Assembly (NCBI GenBank): GCA_021234155.1
Contig: JAJEKV010000036.1
Span: 1,060,777-1,124,776 of the forward strand
DNA: 64,000 nt
Origin: Isoetes taiwanensis
Lineage: Eukaryota; Streptophyta; Lycopodiopsida; Isoetales; Isoetaceae
Reading direction: 5' to 3'
The notes under the pieces: generated by a model
Told to the model about the DNA's origin: nothing
Database searches by the model: none
Seen by the model: the letters and a program-made list of their open reading frames with translations, nothing else
Shown here: piece after piece, positions 47,101-59,251 of the stretch
Layout: every line of letters begins with the position of its first letter
Numbering within the stretch: the first letter of the stretch is position 1
Translations under genes and position numbers: made by a program

Positions 47101-48129
47101 ACAACTGTGCTAGACATTTCCCTTGATTTTGATGTTATAACTCACGAGGTGAAAGCAAAAGGACAAACAAAATGAAAAACAAAAAGAAAGGGATGATCGC
47201 CAAGGTGTAGTTGCAAAAAAAAAAAAAAAAAAAAAAAAAGCCTGCTGGTGATACAACCATTCCGAGGCTCAAGTGCAATCTAGAGCTCAAGCGCAGCCTA
47301 GCCTAGCTATAGCCGCCATGGCTATGGCGTTTTGCCTGTAAGTGTCTGTAAGGATTGAAACTTGCCATGCCGTTTTTGCCGCCCCGCCATGCTTGTGCTA
47401 CAGATGCCCGCCAACAGATTCTATTTATGAACCTATCTTTCCTCAAAACCCTAACCCCCATTTCTCAGTCAACCACTGCCAAAACCTTATGCCTGAGATA
47501 ATTTGCAAACCTTCTGCAAAATCTAGATTCGAGGCCTGATTATTCCTGATCACATACGACTATCATGGAAGAGATGTAGGTATTAAAACCCTATATATGT
47601 ATGAATACCCGTATGTATGCATTAATATATCTGTCGTGAGGATCTCCGCATTAAAGCGGTCGCCTCCTTTTGTTAACATTTTGCGATTGCTATTATTGTC
47701 TCAACGTCTACTTGGGCTCAACGGTTCACTGCCTGGCATCGGACGGCCCAGGTTACGCCATACAACTTCTTATCGCCACCATCCAATCCACGGAGGGAGG
47801 CCACGTGCCTAAAGCTTTTCCTTCTCTGCCCAAGCCGTCGTTCCTAATTCGATTGCCAGCCCTAAGAACTCGAATCGTCTCTTGCCGCTGCCTCAATTGG
47901 GCTTTTTCCCTGCACCAAATCGTATTCTTCAAGGAACCCATGATCGGGCTTTTGATCCTTAAATTTGCGCTTATTTTTTCGATCCTTTGTGAGTAAGCTA
48001 TGTTTCTTTCTGTTGTTGGTTTCGGTACTTGGATCACATAGTTTTTTCGTTTGCCTTGCTCTATCAAAGTTTCAAAAGCTGTTTCTGGGCAGAAGGTTTC
48101 TTCCGAGTTAAAGTCTGGCCGTCTTTAGT
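47101..48129. other. Upstream region of the 48.1 kb gene
   Basis: It includes a run of about 24 A near 47216-47240. The part from about 47650 is C/T-rich and may hold the promoter and 5' leader of the following gene. A GAGTAAGCTATG donor-like site at 47992 could start a leader intron. No other gene is seen. Confidence 0.45.
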
Positions 48130-48987
48130 ATGGAAAATCAAAATCGCAGCTTAGATGATGTTCCCATGGAGGAATTTGATGGCTCAGGCTATGGTAATGC
48201 AGTAGAAGTAGAGCCCATGCAATCCAGCCCCATGCATTGCAAGACACTAGTTTCTATGTTTTCACAAAAGAAGGCGCTTGTCTCGCATGGGAGAAGCCGG
48301 GTTGCATCATGTAGCACATATTGCACATTTAAAGAAGAGTCGTCTCCGGCAGCAAATACTCGGGGTTCTGTTGCTCTTGTTTCAGAGGCTGCTAAAAGGG
48401 TAATCGAGTGCAAGACCCCGATAAAGGGCGAAACAAAACTTAGGCCTGCACCACGGCAAACCAAGAAAAGAGAAAGGGACTTTCCTATGTCTTCTCCGGG
48501 ACCAAGCACTGTGCGAAAAAAGATTGATGCTAATAATAAGCTTGGCATCATAGGAACTCCATTACAGGATGCTCAGAAGATCTGTAATTCGGTAAGAAAA
48601 TCAGCTAGGCTTTGCAGTGAAGAAAAAAGAGCTTCTCCTTTTGACATGATGAAGCCATCTACTCCACTTATGGGAAAGCCTGGGTTGTCAACAGGTCAGA
48701 AAACTATACTATCTGCCAGGTCTCTGTTTGTAGCAAAGCAGGGTGTTGAATTGGAAGCGCTATCCAAATTAGGGTTTGAGAGTCCTGAAAGATTAGCTGG
48801 TGGGACTGCTGGTAGTGAATTGGAGAGTTCTCACTCTCCTAAAACTCCTCCTAGAAGTTTTATCCCTCCTCTGCTTGTAGCTCCTATGGCTCCGAAGAGG
48901 AGCAAGACTATAGAAGGTATTAGCAAATTTTCTGGTCCTGTTATGAATACCAGGGCGCGGAGGAGGTTAGAGTTTGGTAATGCTTGA
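48130..48987 (+). CDS. Basic Ser/Thr-Pro-rich protein, probable CDK substrate; family unknown
   Basis: A single uninterrupted frame of 285 codons starts at ATG 48130, after stops in the same frame upstream. No enzymatic domain is visible. The protein is basic and low in hydrophobic clusters, so it is probably disordered and nuclear (TKKRERD at 111-117). It has ten minimal proline-directed kinase sites (S33, S72, T96, S122, T143, S169, T178, S218, S236, T239) and a C-terminal RRLEF at 278-282 that fits a cyclin-docking RxL-F motif. This pattern is typical of mitotic regulators, for example sororin- or UVI4-like proteins, but I see no diagnostic motif of either. Length, clean frame and 3' flank suggest a functional gene. 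A downstream TIR transposon starts about 830 bp after the stop. Confidence 0.7.
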   Translation: MENQNRSLDDVPMEEFDGSGYGNAVEVEPMQSSPMHCKTLVSMFSQKKALVSHGRSRVASCSTYCTFKEESSPAANTRGSVALVSEAAKRVIECKTPIKGETKLRPAPRQTKKRERDFPMSSPGPSTVRKKIDANNKLGIIGTPLQDAQKICNSVRKSARLCSEEKRASPFDMMKPSTPLMGKPGLSTGQKTILSARSLFVAKQGVELEALSKLGFESPERLAGGTAGSELESSHSPKTPPRSFIPPLLVAPMAPKRSKTIEGISKFSGPVMNTRARRRLEFGNA

Positions 48988-49810
48988 AGTCCTTCGCTTT
49001 AACACCCTGTAAATATACATCTCAAAAATTATGAAGAGGCAGCCTTTTTATCCAGGTAAGGACCTTGGACTCAGCTTTACTACTGATTCATTTAAACATC
49101 TAACTTATATGCGAGAGCCGAGATGTACATAATTGTATCAGAAGTGGCACTACTTTCAAGATCTGTCTCTGCAGTTATGCCTGCCTCAAATTTGCCTGTT
49201 TTTTTTCTAGAACAGAGAACTGGCCAAAACGATTCTGGTTCTATAAGAGATGGATGAAGAAATCTGACAATGTATTCTTTGCACGTCTTTCTGATTCTCA
49301 GAAATTTTATAACTTAGGCATGGTTGAAGGACCTTAAGTTTTGGATGTTGGCCAGATATTTTCTATGCAGCCAGATTCTAAGAAATTATCAGAAGAGCTG
49401 ACTCTCTGCTTGTAAAATAGAGGAGGGCCCATGTGCTTCTGCAATGTCACCCATCATTCTTATTTGAGGGCATTTGGTATAGGTCAAATCAGAATTGGAT
49501 TGGCAGCGTTAATTCTTTTGTAACTCAATTTTGTACATAAGTTTTCTCCTGTTCAAACATGGGAGAGAATTAGGTTAATAATTCAGAATTTGTGTTGTGG
49601 ACTATGACATTGTTGGTTTTAGAACTGTGTATGGCATAGTTATATGTTGTTCATGATGCTGGCAAGTTTTCCAGGATTGTTTGAGTTCCACTATGTTTCA
49701 AGTTAAAAAGAGATTGAGCTTTTCCACTTGTCTCTACTTTCAAAAAATGAAAAAGAAAAAGAGAACTGCAAAGTACTGTACAAGCCATGTCTCTATGTTA
49801 GAACATACCA
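48988..49810. other. 3' flank of the 48.1 kb gene
   Basis: It probably contains the 3' UTR (AT-rich). Nothing else is recognised before the target-site duplication at 49811. Confidence 0.5.
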
Positions 49811-49817
49811 AATCTTT

Positions 49818-51832
49818 TGGGTGAAAATAGCTTTACCCCAGTTTTGGTGATTCTGTCGCGGTGACTACTCTCCCGTGGAATCACTAACTCTCTTGCCCTC
49901 TTGCCCGTTATTTGTACCTGCCCTTTTGGCGGAATCACATCTGTAAAATACCGTTGGATGGAATCGCCAACCTTTTATTCTACGCGACGAAATCACATGG
50001 AATTGATCCTGCGGGGTGGAATCATCGTATACTATAATATTTTCCCCCGTAGAATCACCGCGTACGATAATATTCTCTCTCGTGAAATGACCCCGTAGAT
50101 ATTCTCCCCCGTGGAATCATCGCGATAATATTCTTCCCCGTGGAATCACCGCGTACTATTCCTCGGGAAGGAATCAGCGGAGTGTAATAACTGCAGGCAG
50201 GGAGGAAAAATTGGCAGATGGTTCAATCCCAGCAAAAGTTTATGCCCGATTCCATAAAAAATGGTTGAGGATGAGCGAAGCTTACGTTACAATGAAATTA
50301 ATACTAAGCAAGCTCGGGTACTCCATTTTGTTTGAGCATGTCCATTGTTATGCTCTGAACTGCCCAGAATTTTTCTGGTTGGGGATTTGAACCCCTTGCC
50401 AATATCGGCAATGCCCTTTTCATGCGAGGCCTGCCCTTTGAGTCCAATAATGAGCAGAGAAAACATATGGAAGAACATAGGCAGGCTGCAGGACGGGATA
50501 AGTAGTACTTTAGCTTATTAAAAAGAGGATAACCTTTGTAAAACAACAAACATGATATCTAAGAAGAGCATCCTACAATTTGTAAGGAAGGCAAAGCTCT
50601 GTATTAAGATCCAGAGAAGAAACAAGGCGACTAAAACCTTCATTTGAAACATTTGCCACAAAACGATTTCGTGGGCAAAGCAAGGGCGAATACCGAGAAC
50701 GTGGTGACTCCGTTAGCACAAACAGCAACGGGTTCTTCGTCCTCATCGCCCAGGATGCAGAGTATGTCTAATTCTCAAGTGGTGCATAAATCTTGCCTGT
50801 CTGGGTCCTCTACAGGATCTGGGTCTTGGTCATTTCGGTATGAAGGTATGGATTCTGGTGGCTATGGAGTATCTCTGCTTAGGAAAATCTAGTATCATGC
50901 CACACCGTCAGGCAACGCAAAAAAATGACCGCTGCAATTCTGGCGAAACAGGGGATATGGTCTTTGATTTTTTGAAAGCAAAAACGGAGCTGCGACTCTG
51001 TTAACCTAACACGTTATATCACTAACGCTTCTCAATCCCGAGCTTCACCGGCCATTCCTCTGCAAATTTCTGGCATACAACAGCAGCATAACTACTATTT
51101 GGCTGCCAGATCCAGGTGGGTTGTTTGTTTTTGCTTGTTTTTGCTCAAAAAATCGTACCACCCACACCCACTATCCACAAAATCTAGGCACCCAACATGT
51201 TGTTCAACACTGATTGGTCTGTCACAGAGCCCGCCTCCTTTGTCTCCCCCTCTTTCTCCACCAGTTTCGCCTCCCATGTCCCCTTCTTCGCCCAAAACCT
51301 GGCACCTACTGTTGCAGTGGCAAGGGGCTCCCTCCTCCAATCCGTCTCCCAAGGCCATGCCAGATCTAATCTTTCTACTTCTTTCAATCAAAATCTAACC
51401 CAAAATCAGCAATCCATGGCTGCAGCTGCCGCTGCAGCAATTGTCGTTGCTGGATCCAGCCCCAGAAGGCAGCAGATTCATCTGGACGTTCTGAGCGACG
51501 TTCTGGAGCAACTCCTTACTTCGGACATAGCCGAAACAAGTGCAAAACCCCCCGAAGAAGAACATGACGTAACAAATTTGAATTTTTACTTGGGATATTC
51601 CACCAGGCAAAATCAATTATGAGTGTGATTCCGTCGCGTGGAATAAAATGGCGGTGATTCTGTCCGGCGGGGTTTAAAGGTTGTGATTCCGCCGAAAGGT
51701 ATTAAAAGAAGTTGTCATGTACGGAAAACGGGACCTCCAGAACGGATCCCATTCCCGGACGGTCTGTGATTCCGCGAAAGAGTATTCACCACGACGGAAT
51801 CACCAAAATCAAGGTAAAACTATTTTCACCCA
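49818..51832. mobile_element. TIR DNA transposon (~2.0 kb) with possible captured exons
   Basis: Ends at 49818 (TGGGTGAAAATAG) and 51832 are inverted repeats matching over about 60 bases. A 7-bp direct repeat AATCTTT lies immediately outside (49811-49817 and 51833-51839). Subterminal regions (49840-50190 and 51620-51810) repeat GTGGAATCACCGCG-like words at least ten times. The interior has no transposase but has two long open frames: 50644-50892 (Ser-rich) and 51197-51622. It resembles a gene-capturing (Pack-type) non-autonomous element. The superfamily is unclear: 7 bp is short for Mutator (9) or hAT (8). Confidence 0.85.
51197..51622 (+). other. Open frame inside the transposon, possibly captured host coding sequence
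   Basis: 141 codons from MLFNTDWSVTEPASF, with a poly-Ala run and a segment HLDVLSDVLEQLLTSDIAE that looks like a folded helix. The codon pattern is protein-like and unlike the flanking repeats. Not recognised. It continues to a stop inside the right subterminal repeats, so any gene is truncated. Confidence 0.35.
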
Positions 51833-51892
51833 AATCTTTCAGGTGGCTGTATCATCAGTAAAGACTAGTAATAGTGCCCAGCGTTGCTGGGC

Positions 51893-52028
51893 TAATGTTG
51901 AGAACCTATTAATGGACTTACTCGATTCAATCCATATACCCTTGCGATTTCATATGAACTTAATGTTGAGAACCTATTAATGGACTTACTCGATTCAATC
52001 CACATATCCTTGCGATTTCATATGAACT
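51893..52028. repeat. 68-bp tandem duplication
   Basis: TAATGTTGAGAACCTATTAA ... CATATGAACT is present twice in a row (51893-51960 and 51961-52028) with two differences. Confidence 0.9.
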
Positions 52029-54275
52029 ATCTCTTGTGATGCCAAAACAACTCTGGATTTTATCCTTTAGTCATTAATTTTGAAATGTATACAAAGTTTA
52101 ACAATACACATGGTTAAAAGAGTTGGCCTAACATAGTATATGTTATAGGTCAAGGGTAGGTAGGTAGGTATCATGTGTGCTTTGGAATGGCACATAAATT
52201 TACATCAATAATTCGTATTCAATAGCAATATATTGTTTGCATCTAAACTTGGATCATATTATTTCCTGTCTTTATCCTTATTAGAGGTTACTTAGGTAGT
52301 CCTTTATCAAGATGATTTTGTAAATGTTTTATGATACGACATGTATGTAGTTTTATGACTTTTATTTGTGTTGATTGTTGGAAAATGTTGGCTTTAGAGG
52401 TGTCTAGGGCAATGGAATGTATGATGACTGATAGATGGAAACATTTTTGTGAACATAAGATCAGTGATTGAGGCTTGGGGCAATGGAATGGAAGTTAATT
52501 TGTTTTGATTATTGGTTCATGGTTTAGAGGTATCTAGTGCGATGAAATGTATATAGTGGGGGATTATCGTTGCTAATGCTAATTGGGATTGAGCAATGGA
52601 AACCATAAACTCAATTATGGGAACTCACAATTAATCCTTTGGGCGTTTGTAGCATGATTTGAAACATTATAAAGGTCTACATAGCAAATATGGTCATTAT
52701 GGTAGACAAATTAAATGAAATAATAATAAAAATACTTATAGAGAGGATTTGCATGATGTTGGCAAGAGCATTGTAGCTTGTATAGAACAATTACTTATGG
52801 TCATTATAGTTTATGTAATTGATCAATAATGACCTTAGGCTTATTACGACACTACTTATACCCTAAGATATTTGCAGAGGACATTCTTACGTACACCTTC
52901 AAATGCTAGGAACAAAAGGGAGAGAGGACAATGAGCTTAGGCTTATTACGACACTACTGATACCCTAAGATATTTGTAGAGGACATTCTTGCGTACACCG
53001 TCAAATGCTAGGAACAGAAGAGAAAGAGGACAATCTTATGTGAAATGTTGCTTGAATTAAGACACAACATTAAAAGGACATATAAAAGGAGAAAAGTTCG
53101 ATATCAAAATTGGATGCCACCAACCAACATAGATTGCAAAATTAGTTGCCTTTCTTTGCTTTTTTTATATATGTGGCACACCTACCTTAATCTAGTGGGC
53201 ACATACCAAATTCGAAGCTTATTGTTCCTATTAAAGACACCTTCAATATCCCAATTAGTTTCTATTGCCAACTTTACTAATGGATGATAATAGGATGGAT
53301 AATAACATGCCTGGTGCCATGTGCCTACATTCTCACCCTAGTCTTTAAAAAGCTTCTTCAAGTGTTGAGAGAGTGGATCGAGGCAATGTAATGTATAATA
53401 TTGAAGTATCACTGCCAACAACATAGTTGCCTAGACCTTATCTAGTGCTTCTTTGGCATTTACGAAAGAGCGTAGAGAGGCCGTGGAAGCCGTGGAAGCG
53501 CCTGCATCAGCTTTGTCTAGTTGTTGGCACATTATTTGTACATCATAGAGAATATCCAGATATGTTGGTTCCCTTTTCTCTAGAAAGAATACGCGGTATG
53601 CAGCCAGTTCAACTCGCTTCAGAGTGGTATAATCTTTGATGTTGTCGTCTATAAAATAAATTTGTAGTAAACGGGAGAACGATCAAGTACATGCTAAATA
53701 ACTTATGCCTTGCTGTGCCTCTAGAGATTTCTTGTGCCTCCAGATCTGCTGATGTTCAAAATTTGATCATTCATTCAGAGTTTGATCTCTCGGATACATC
53801 TCAATATTTGGCTCTTACTCATAATCATGAGATGCATCATGCATTTTTACATTCCTTAAATCCATTGATACAACTCCGCTTCATGGCATTTGCCTAATTT
53901 ACATTGCTAAACTACATGTGAAATTAAGAGAATGTACAACAAATGTGAAATTGGGGTTGAAACTTACTTTTGGAAAGTAGTAACCTTTGTTACAGTACTT
54001 CATCCAAGGCCAAAATTATGCATGGTGATCTCTGAGGCTATATTTGACCAAAGCAAAAAAATTGTCAACTTTTTTTTTGCAGAAAACCTTGATGCCCATA
54101 TGCTGCGTCTATGTCCAGATTCTAACTTAAGGATAACTTATCATTTTTGTTGCAAGGTCTTGTGGGCATGTATCTGCCTCTTAAACTTCTCCAAGGCTAT
54201 AGAATCCCTTATTATCTAAACCAAGATTGTTCCCTGCAATAACATAGAAAATAAAACCTATCTAATCTTAAACAA
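52029..54275. other. Non-coding stretch with a 102-bp tandem duplication
   Basis: 52831-52932 and 52933-53034 are two copies of a unit with CTTAGGCTTATTACGACAC and GTCAAATGCTAGGAACA. Short frames (53045-53287, 53427-53639, 53691-53897, 53932-54219) have no recognisable motif. No gene supported. Confidence 0.5.
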
Positions 54276-54289
54276 CATATCTAATATTT

Positions 54290-55359
54290 TTTTTTTTTTT
54301 TTGAAAGAACGGGGTGTTTTTTATATTTATCAGAATAAAAAGTACAGTGTTTCAAACATATAAAGGAATACTACAGGAGAAGCCTCAACATCTTCATCCT
54401 TTATGCGCAGAAACTTATTCTCTGCTCTGTAAGCTAATATACATGAAGCTCATGATGATCTCCCATATGGTGACCAGAAAAGACAAGAAGATACTGGAAA
54501 AAAGTTTCTTTTACACATTGAAGATCCAAAGCAGATATTCTAGAAACATTGAAGATAGAAGGAAGTACCATAATATGAGACCAAATTAGTTGCTGCATTG
54601 TTGGGATGCAAAACAGTCAGCCTAAGTAGGCTAGACACACTTGCCCAGCCGCCAAGACTCCTCCCAAAAGTCTGGTTCATGATATATAAGCTTCTTCCTG
54701 CTCACATGATATCCCTAGCTCGGCCCCTAAATTGATCTCATTTCTTGCTACGAATCCATTCAAATAATTCCCAAATTCCACCAAAACCCCTCATGATAAA
54801 AGACAGATTCTGATCAATTCTTGAAAATTCTGTACCTTTCTGCCAGAAAGAAAGAACGGGAGAAGGAAACTGCTGCCTGACAGAGAAAAACCAGGTGTAA
54901 TGAAGGTCTGATGATCAAGTTAGAAGCTGCTTCTCTTACCAAGCCTGTACCTAATCTACTCCACCTTATAGGCACCATTTTGCCTTTTCGGTATGTCTGT
55001 GCAAGAAAGATTGGAAACGATCCTTCTCCTAAAAGCAAAGAACATTATGCTTTCATAAAGCAAGAATGCTTTCAGAAGCAAAGAGCAGAGTAAGCCATGT
55101 TAGTGGCATGAAGGCATGAAGGAGACATGGAAAGAACCACCAAAACGCTGCTTCCAAGGAGAAAATTTACAAGAAACCTGGAAAAATTCTTCAAAGCTGC
55201 CGGATCCCATGCTAGCATCTGCAAACAGGAAAGGAAGCCTTCGATTTTGGAGCAGCAGTGCCGGAATCGTTGAGAGAGGGGCGGTTTCTCTCTCTCTGTC
55301 CGCCCTAGCCGCTGCCGCCTGCGCCTGCGCCAAGAACCATTCTCGCCAGAAGGTAAATT
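54290..55359 (-). mobile_element. Poly(A)-tailed retro-insertion (~1.07 kb)
   Basis: A 14-bp direct repeat CATATCTAATATTT occurs at 54276-54289 and 55360-55373. The poly(T) at 54290-54302 is the tail read on the plus strand, so the element is on the minus strand. Its 5' end (ACCTTCTGGCGAGAATGG, then TTCTTGGCGCAGG and a GGCTAGGGCGG block) and its AT-rich 3' end (TACTTTTTATTCTG ...) resemble the insertion at 59.5-60.9 kb. No reverse transcriptase is encoded. Open frames inside (for example 55116-55385 + and 55100-55333 -) are unassigned. Confidence 0.8.
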
Positions 55360-55373
55360 CATATCTAATATTT

Positions 55374-55914
55374 AACCAATGCTAGGTAGCAGTCATCACC
55401 CATAAAGTAGCAGTTACTGTGTAGTTATTGTTCTTAGGGAATAGTTTAAGGACAATTAAAAATGGTTACATGTGAGTTCAAAGTCTTGCTTGGATTCAAT
55501 ATGCAATATGAACATGTTTAGCAGGTTAATTTTCAAGAACTATGGACAGAGATAATGTTAGTACATGAAGTTAACTAAGATTTTGTAAGTTTATGTTCGG
55601 AGAAATGGCTTGGAGTATTTTACTCTATTTTTGCATGATGTTGGATGTAATAGTACCTAAAACTATAGAACAGTGCACCACACGACTGTTCAAGTATCTA
55701 TTTATGATGCAAGTTAACACCAACATTGCATTTGCTGGTAGCATCAAGTTTCTAGTAGCTCTATTTCAAGAAATGTAGGGCAAGGAGTATTTTCACTCAT
55801 AAGAAATCGCTCTTCCATATTCTCCTACCTTAGTCATCTACAACCCTTAACATGCTGCAATTACATGGAAAAAACAACAGAGGAACAAAGACATAATGGT
55901 TTAAGAGCCCCAAA
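55374..55914. other. Non-coding stretch
   Basis: AT-rich. A 61-codon open frame at 55593-55778 has no known motif. Nothing else is recognised. Confidence 0.45.
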
Positions 55915-56481
55915 TTACGTTGATATGACAAATTCGTTGAAGCCTATTTGGCATACCTCTGCCATTCTGCATAAAACGGGAATGAAAAGAACTTGATGGG
56001 TCTGACGGTGGATCAAAGATACAAGGCGTCCACTCTGAAACAATGATGAAACAAAATTGTTAGAGCCCATTAAGGAAAAGGTGAGATTTGGGGAAGGTTG
56101 AGAAAAGGAGAACATCTAAGGATCCCCACATTGGCTGCCGGAATAGCCACGTTAAGAAAGAGCTGCCGAGGTAGAAATATACAACCAAGATGACATAAAC
56201 CGTCTGTTATCGGCTATGGCAGAATAGGGAGCTTCTTTGTGACTCTACTAAAATGGCCTCACTGAGATAGCATGCTAGAAATGGTCTGGAATAACTTGGC
56301 TTTGGCCAAAGTCAGACCAAAGAGGGCCGTTTTAGATAAATCTTACCTTAGTCCTAAGTTTCGAAGCAGCTCCGGTAGACCAAGATGCTGCCAAAGATGC
56401 TACTTTCATCTTCGATGGAGCAATAAAATCCAGCAAGAATATCCACGACAAGTTCTTCGACTTCAAAAACGGTACCTCCAT
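55915..56481 (-). CDS. Possible two-exon small hypothetical gene
   Basis: ATG 56481 opens a 45-codon exon (MEVPFLKSKNLSW ... KLRTK) ending at a strong donor AAG/GTAAGA (56347). A pyrimidine-rich acceptor GTTTCAG leads into 56034, in the same phase, giving SGRLVSLIHRQTHQV ... CRMAE and a stop at 55915-55917 (84 residues). A further donor-like GAG/GTATGCC at 55957 leaves open continuation into unseen exons. The N-terminus has a hydrophobic LSWIFLLDFI followed by a basic/Ser/Ala-rich part, which could be an organelle or membrane signal. Family not recognised. The nearby retro-insertion at 55359 lies on its 3' side. Confidence 0.35.
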
Positions 56482-59097
56482 TGATTGCCGAATTGAAACT
56501 ACATCAAAATAGTCTTTATTTTCCTCCTCCGAGCTCGATCGTGAAGTCCCCCGAGCTCGATCATGAAGGTAACAGAAAGAGGGTTTAGGTTTTGAGAACA
56601 CAAAAAACAAACCAGGGGGTATCTTTGGCTATCTCGACCGTGCAATTTTTAGGTTAAATTTGGGCCATCAAATGTTTAGGGCGTGATTCACAACACACCC
56701 TATAACATTATCTGAATATAAATGATCTAGTTTATAGTTTTTCTTTTTCTTTTTTTCTGTTATATCATTTTTTCTCCATCACAATCTAAAACCATAAAAA
56801 ATGCCACATTTCTTGGAGAATGCGACCTTGTTGCATCCAGCGTGCTCGCTCCGTTGCTATCCTTTTCAATGGCTCCATACAGTTGTAATGTAGTTTCCAT
56901 GGCTGTGTCAGATGAAAAACTGGGAGAAAAGGCCGGATCTCAGGCCGGATCTCAAGGTTTCTCCCTAGCGGTCAGGTATTTAAAGTGTGGGATCTCAATA
57001 TTCCACCATTAGTGATGTGCATTAAACGAAGCCATGGACAGATGTCGTCTTCGAAGTTTCATTCTCTTATTGTACTATTCAGAATAGAATCTGCAGCTGT
57101 ATTTTGAAGTGGATTTGGTTTGGTACTTCTGGTGACATGCTTGATCTAGCTTCAGGATATTGCTACAATATAGATGATGATATTGAATCGGGTCGCGAGG
57201 TATTGCACCTGCATGTTTATTTGTTGCTTCAGGATTTCTGTGGAGCTAGCTTTCTAGCTACGGCGGTCAGAGCTGTGCGCTTTCTTCCAAGCTATGCCAT
57301 TCCATATCAAAATCAGAATTAAAATCAGAGTTGAATTGAATCCATTCCTGAAAGAGAAATGTGCCATGGCCTAATGGCACTGATGCAAAGCATGAGGAGG
57401 AGCAGGGAAGTTCGTTTACACTCTGTAGAATGGATATTTTGCAATGGCGCAAAATCGCTGTCAAAATCGCCCTTCAATCTTCTTCTCGAAAATGCTCGAA
57501 AGGGCCCTGTCTTGCCCTACTCTGCTCTGCCCTGCTCGAAAGGACCCTTGCCCTGCCTTGCTCTGCTCGATGGAGAAAGGGAAACGGGCGCAAGATGCAC
57601 AAAAAGATAATGAAGAACACATGAAAATGGACAAAATGTGCTTATAGCTGTGGCTTCTTGCTCAGAACAGAGATGGGAAACAAAACTGCAGAACAGAGCC
57701 GGAACAGAGCTGCGGGATTATTATAGTAATCCTCAGATTATGTTTTTAGGAACCGAAGGCCAGAGAATCTTGAACATTACCCATGAATACAGACCAGACT
57801 TGTCCGTCTTTAATAAGTTTGATAATTCAGGGCTTGGAAATGTTGTAAGTTTGTTGGAGCATCGCTAATGTCCCTGTTAGTAATGAATGATTGCTGTTCA
57901 TAGTGGCACCCATGTTCACTGTAATTTCAAGAAGCTTTTAAAAGTGGGCACGATACCAATGGCTTAGACCTTCTTAAATGGTTAAGTTTAAATTTTGAAA
58001 AGAGAAAATAACTATAGAAATAGCTAGATATTGGGAGCTGTAGTTTTATTAGGAAAATGCCGAAGAATTTAGAAGACCTATTTAATGCCAATTCCCTGCA
58101 GTTCCCTACACATTGACAACGTTACATGCTTAGAAAATTCGATCTGGTGTTGATTTTATAACTTCTTTGGTCAATGTAGCTCTGATATCTAATCCTAATA
58201 GGATTCTAATATTTGGAATCAGAGCAATAAAAAAATCACAACAATGCTAGCAACCTTCAATTGCCTTAGATTTGCAAATTCATTCAAATCCACTCGTCAC
58301 TGGACCTTTGGGCCAGTAGGATCATTTTAAGCTTAGAGAGAAAAAAGAAGAAGAAGTAGAGGATGTATGCAAACAACCAGTATGCAAATGGAATCTAAGA
58401 TCCCCCATAGTAAAACCTCTAAATGTTCCTCCATTTCTTTGTAGGTTGAAAGAACTTGCGGAATCTCAAGCAAACATAGTTTGTGTTAATTCTTCTTTTG
58501 CACCAAGTAGTTTAGACAAGTGGTTTCTTTTGCACAACGTCAAACCAAAGAAATGGCTGCCGCGATAAATTTCTTGTTATATATATATAAGATAGATTTT
58601 TGCAGATGCACAGATCCTAGTTTTACAACAATCCGTGTAAATATTGAACATGGTCATGTTTAAACCAGCCTTAAATCACAAAAGAATTGCAAATGGTCAC
58701 GTTGCTTGATTGGCAAACCCTTGCTTAGGTGTTGGGTTGGAAGAGTATTTAGGATTGTACCGCTCGAGGTACCAATCCAATGATGTAGAAAATTACCACT
58801 AGGTGTTACTTTGACGTGAAGCAGGTGCCTTGGGCTCCATTGATTTGCATTGTCTTGCGATAACAGGTCATCATGTCGTCAATCAATTCTGCAGTTTCGA
58901 CAGCTTTGGCCACAGGCAAGTAGATGATATCCAAAAGGGAATGGATCCGGCTGCTGGAATCCGTGGGGAGAAATAAGATTTTTTCAGATCTTGATCCTTT
59001 GCTTTGCAATGTTTTCCTCAAAGGAGCATAGGTTTCATTGACTTGAATATTGGGTAGAAACTTGGTGCTTGTTCATATATGCTTTACATTGTATAAG
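56482..59097. other. Mostly non-coding; unassigned open frames
   Basis: Open frames at 57104-57322 (+) and 57638-57868 (+, containing YYSNPQIMFLGTEGQ) look protein-like but match nothing I know. GAGCTCGATC(G/A)TGAAG is duplicated at about 56532-56565. The upstream flank of the aspartokinase exon (58800-59097) does not contain the N-terminal kinase motif (KFGGSS type). Confidence 0.4.
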
Positions 59098-59251
59098 TTT
59101 ATTGAAGGAATTGGAGCCATTGGTTACTGGGTTTGCTCTGATGAAGGAACTGACCTGTGGCACGAGAAACTACCTTACTTCTTTTGGTGAAAGGCTGATT
59201 ACGAGGATATTAGCTGGTTATTTAAACGGGATTGGGATAAAGGCCAGGCAG
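59098..59251 (+). pseudogene. Orphan aspartokinase exon
   Basis: The segment lies between an acceptor-like TATAAG (59097) and a donor-like CAG/GTTGGT (59252). It encodes LLKELEPLVTGFALMKEL followed by CGTRNYLTSFGERLITRI and YLNGIGIKARQ. These match the aspartokinase catalytic-domain stretch (LLKGIAMMKELT, SFGECMSTRI, YLN.IG.KARQ), closer to the monofunctional lysine-sensitive type. Aspartokinase phosphorylates aspartate as the first plastid step of Lys/Thr/Met synthesis. Neither the preceding ATP-binding exon nor the next (YDAF.IGFITTD-type) exon is visible within several kb, so this is a gene fragment. The frame itself is intact. Confidence 0.6.

Noticed and set aside
47753-48067. A 104-codon minus-strand frame upstream of the 48.1 kb gene
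   Set aside because: It lies antisense to the probable promoter and leader, and has no motif or splice context.
51095-51398. Pro/Ser-rich and Gly/Glu-rich open frames on both strands
   Set aside because: They overlap the better-composed 51197-51622 frame and have low-complexity composition.
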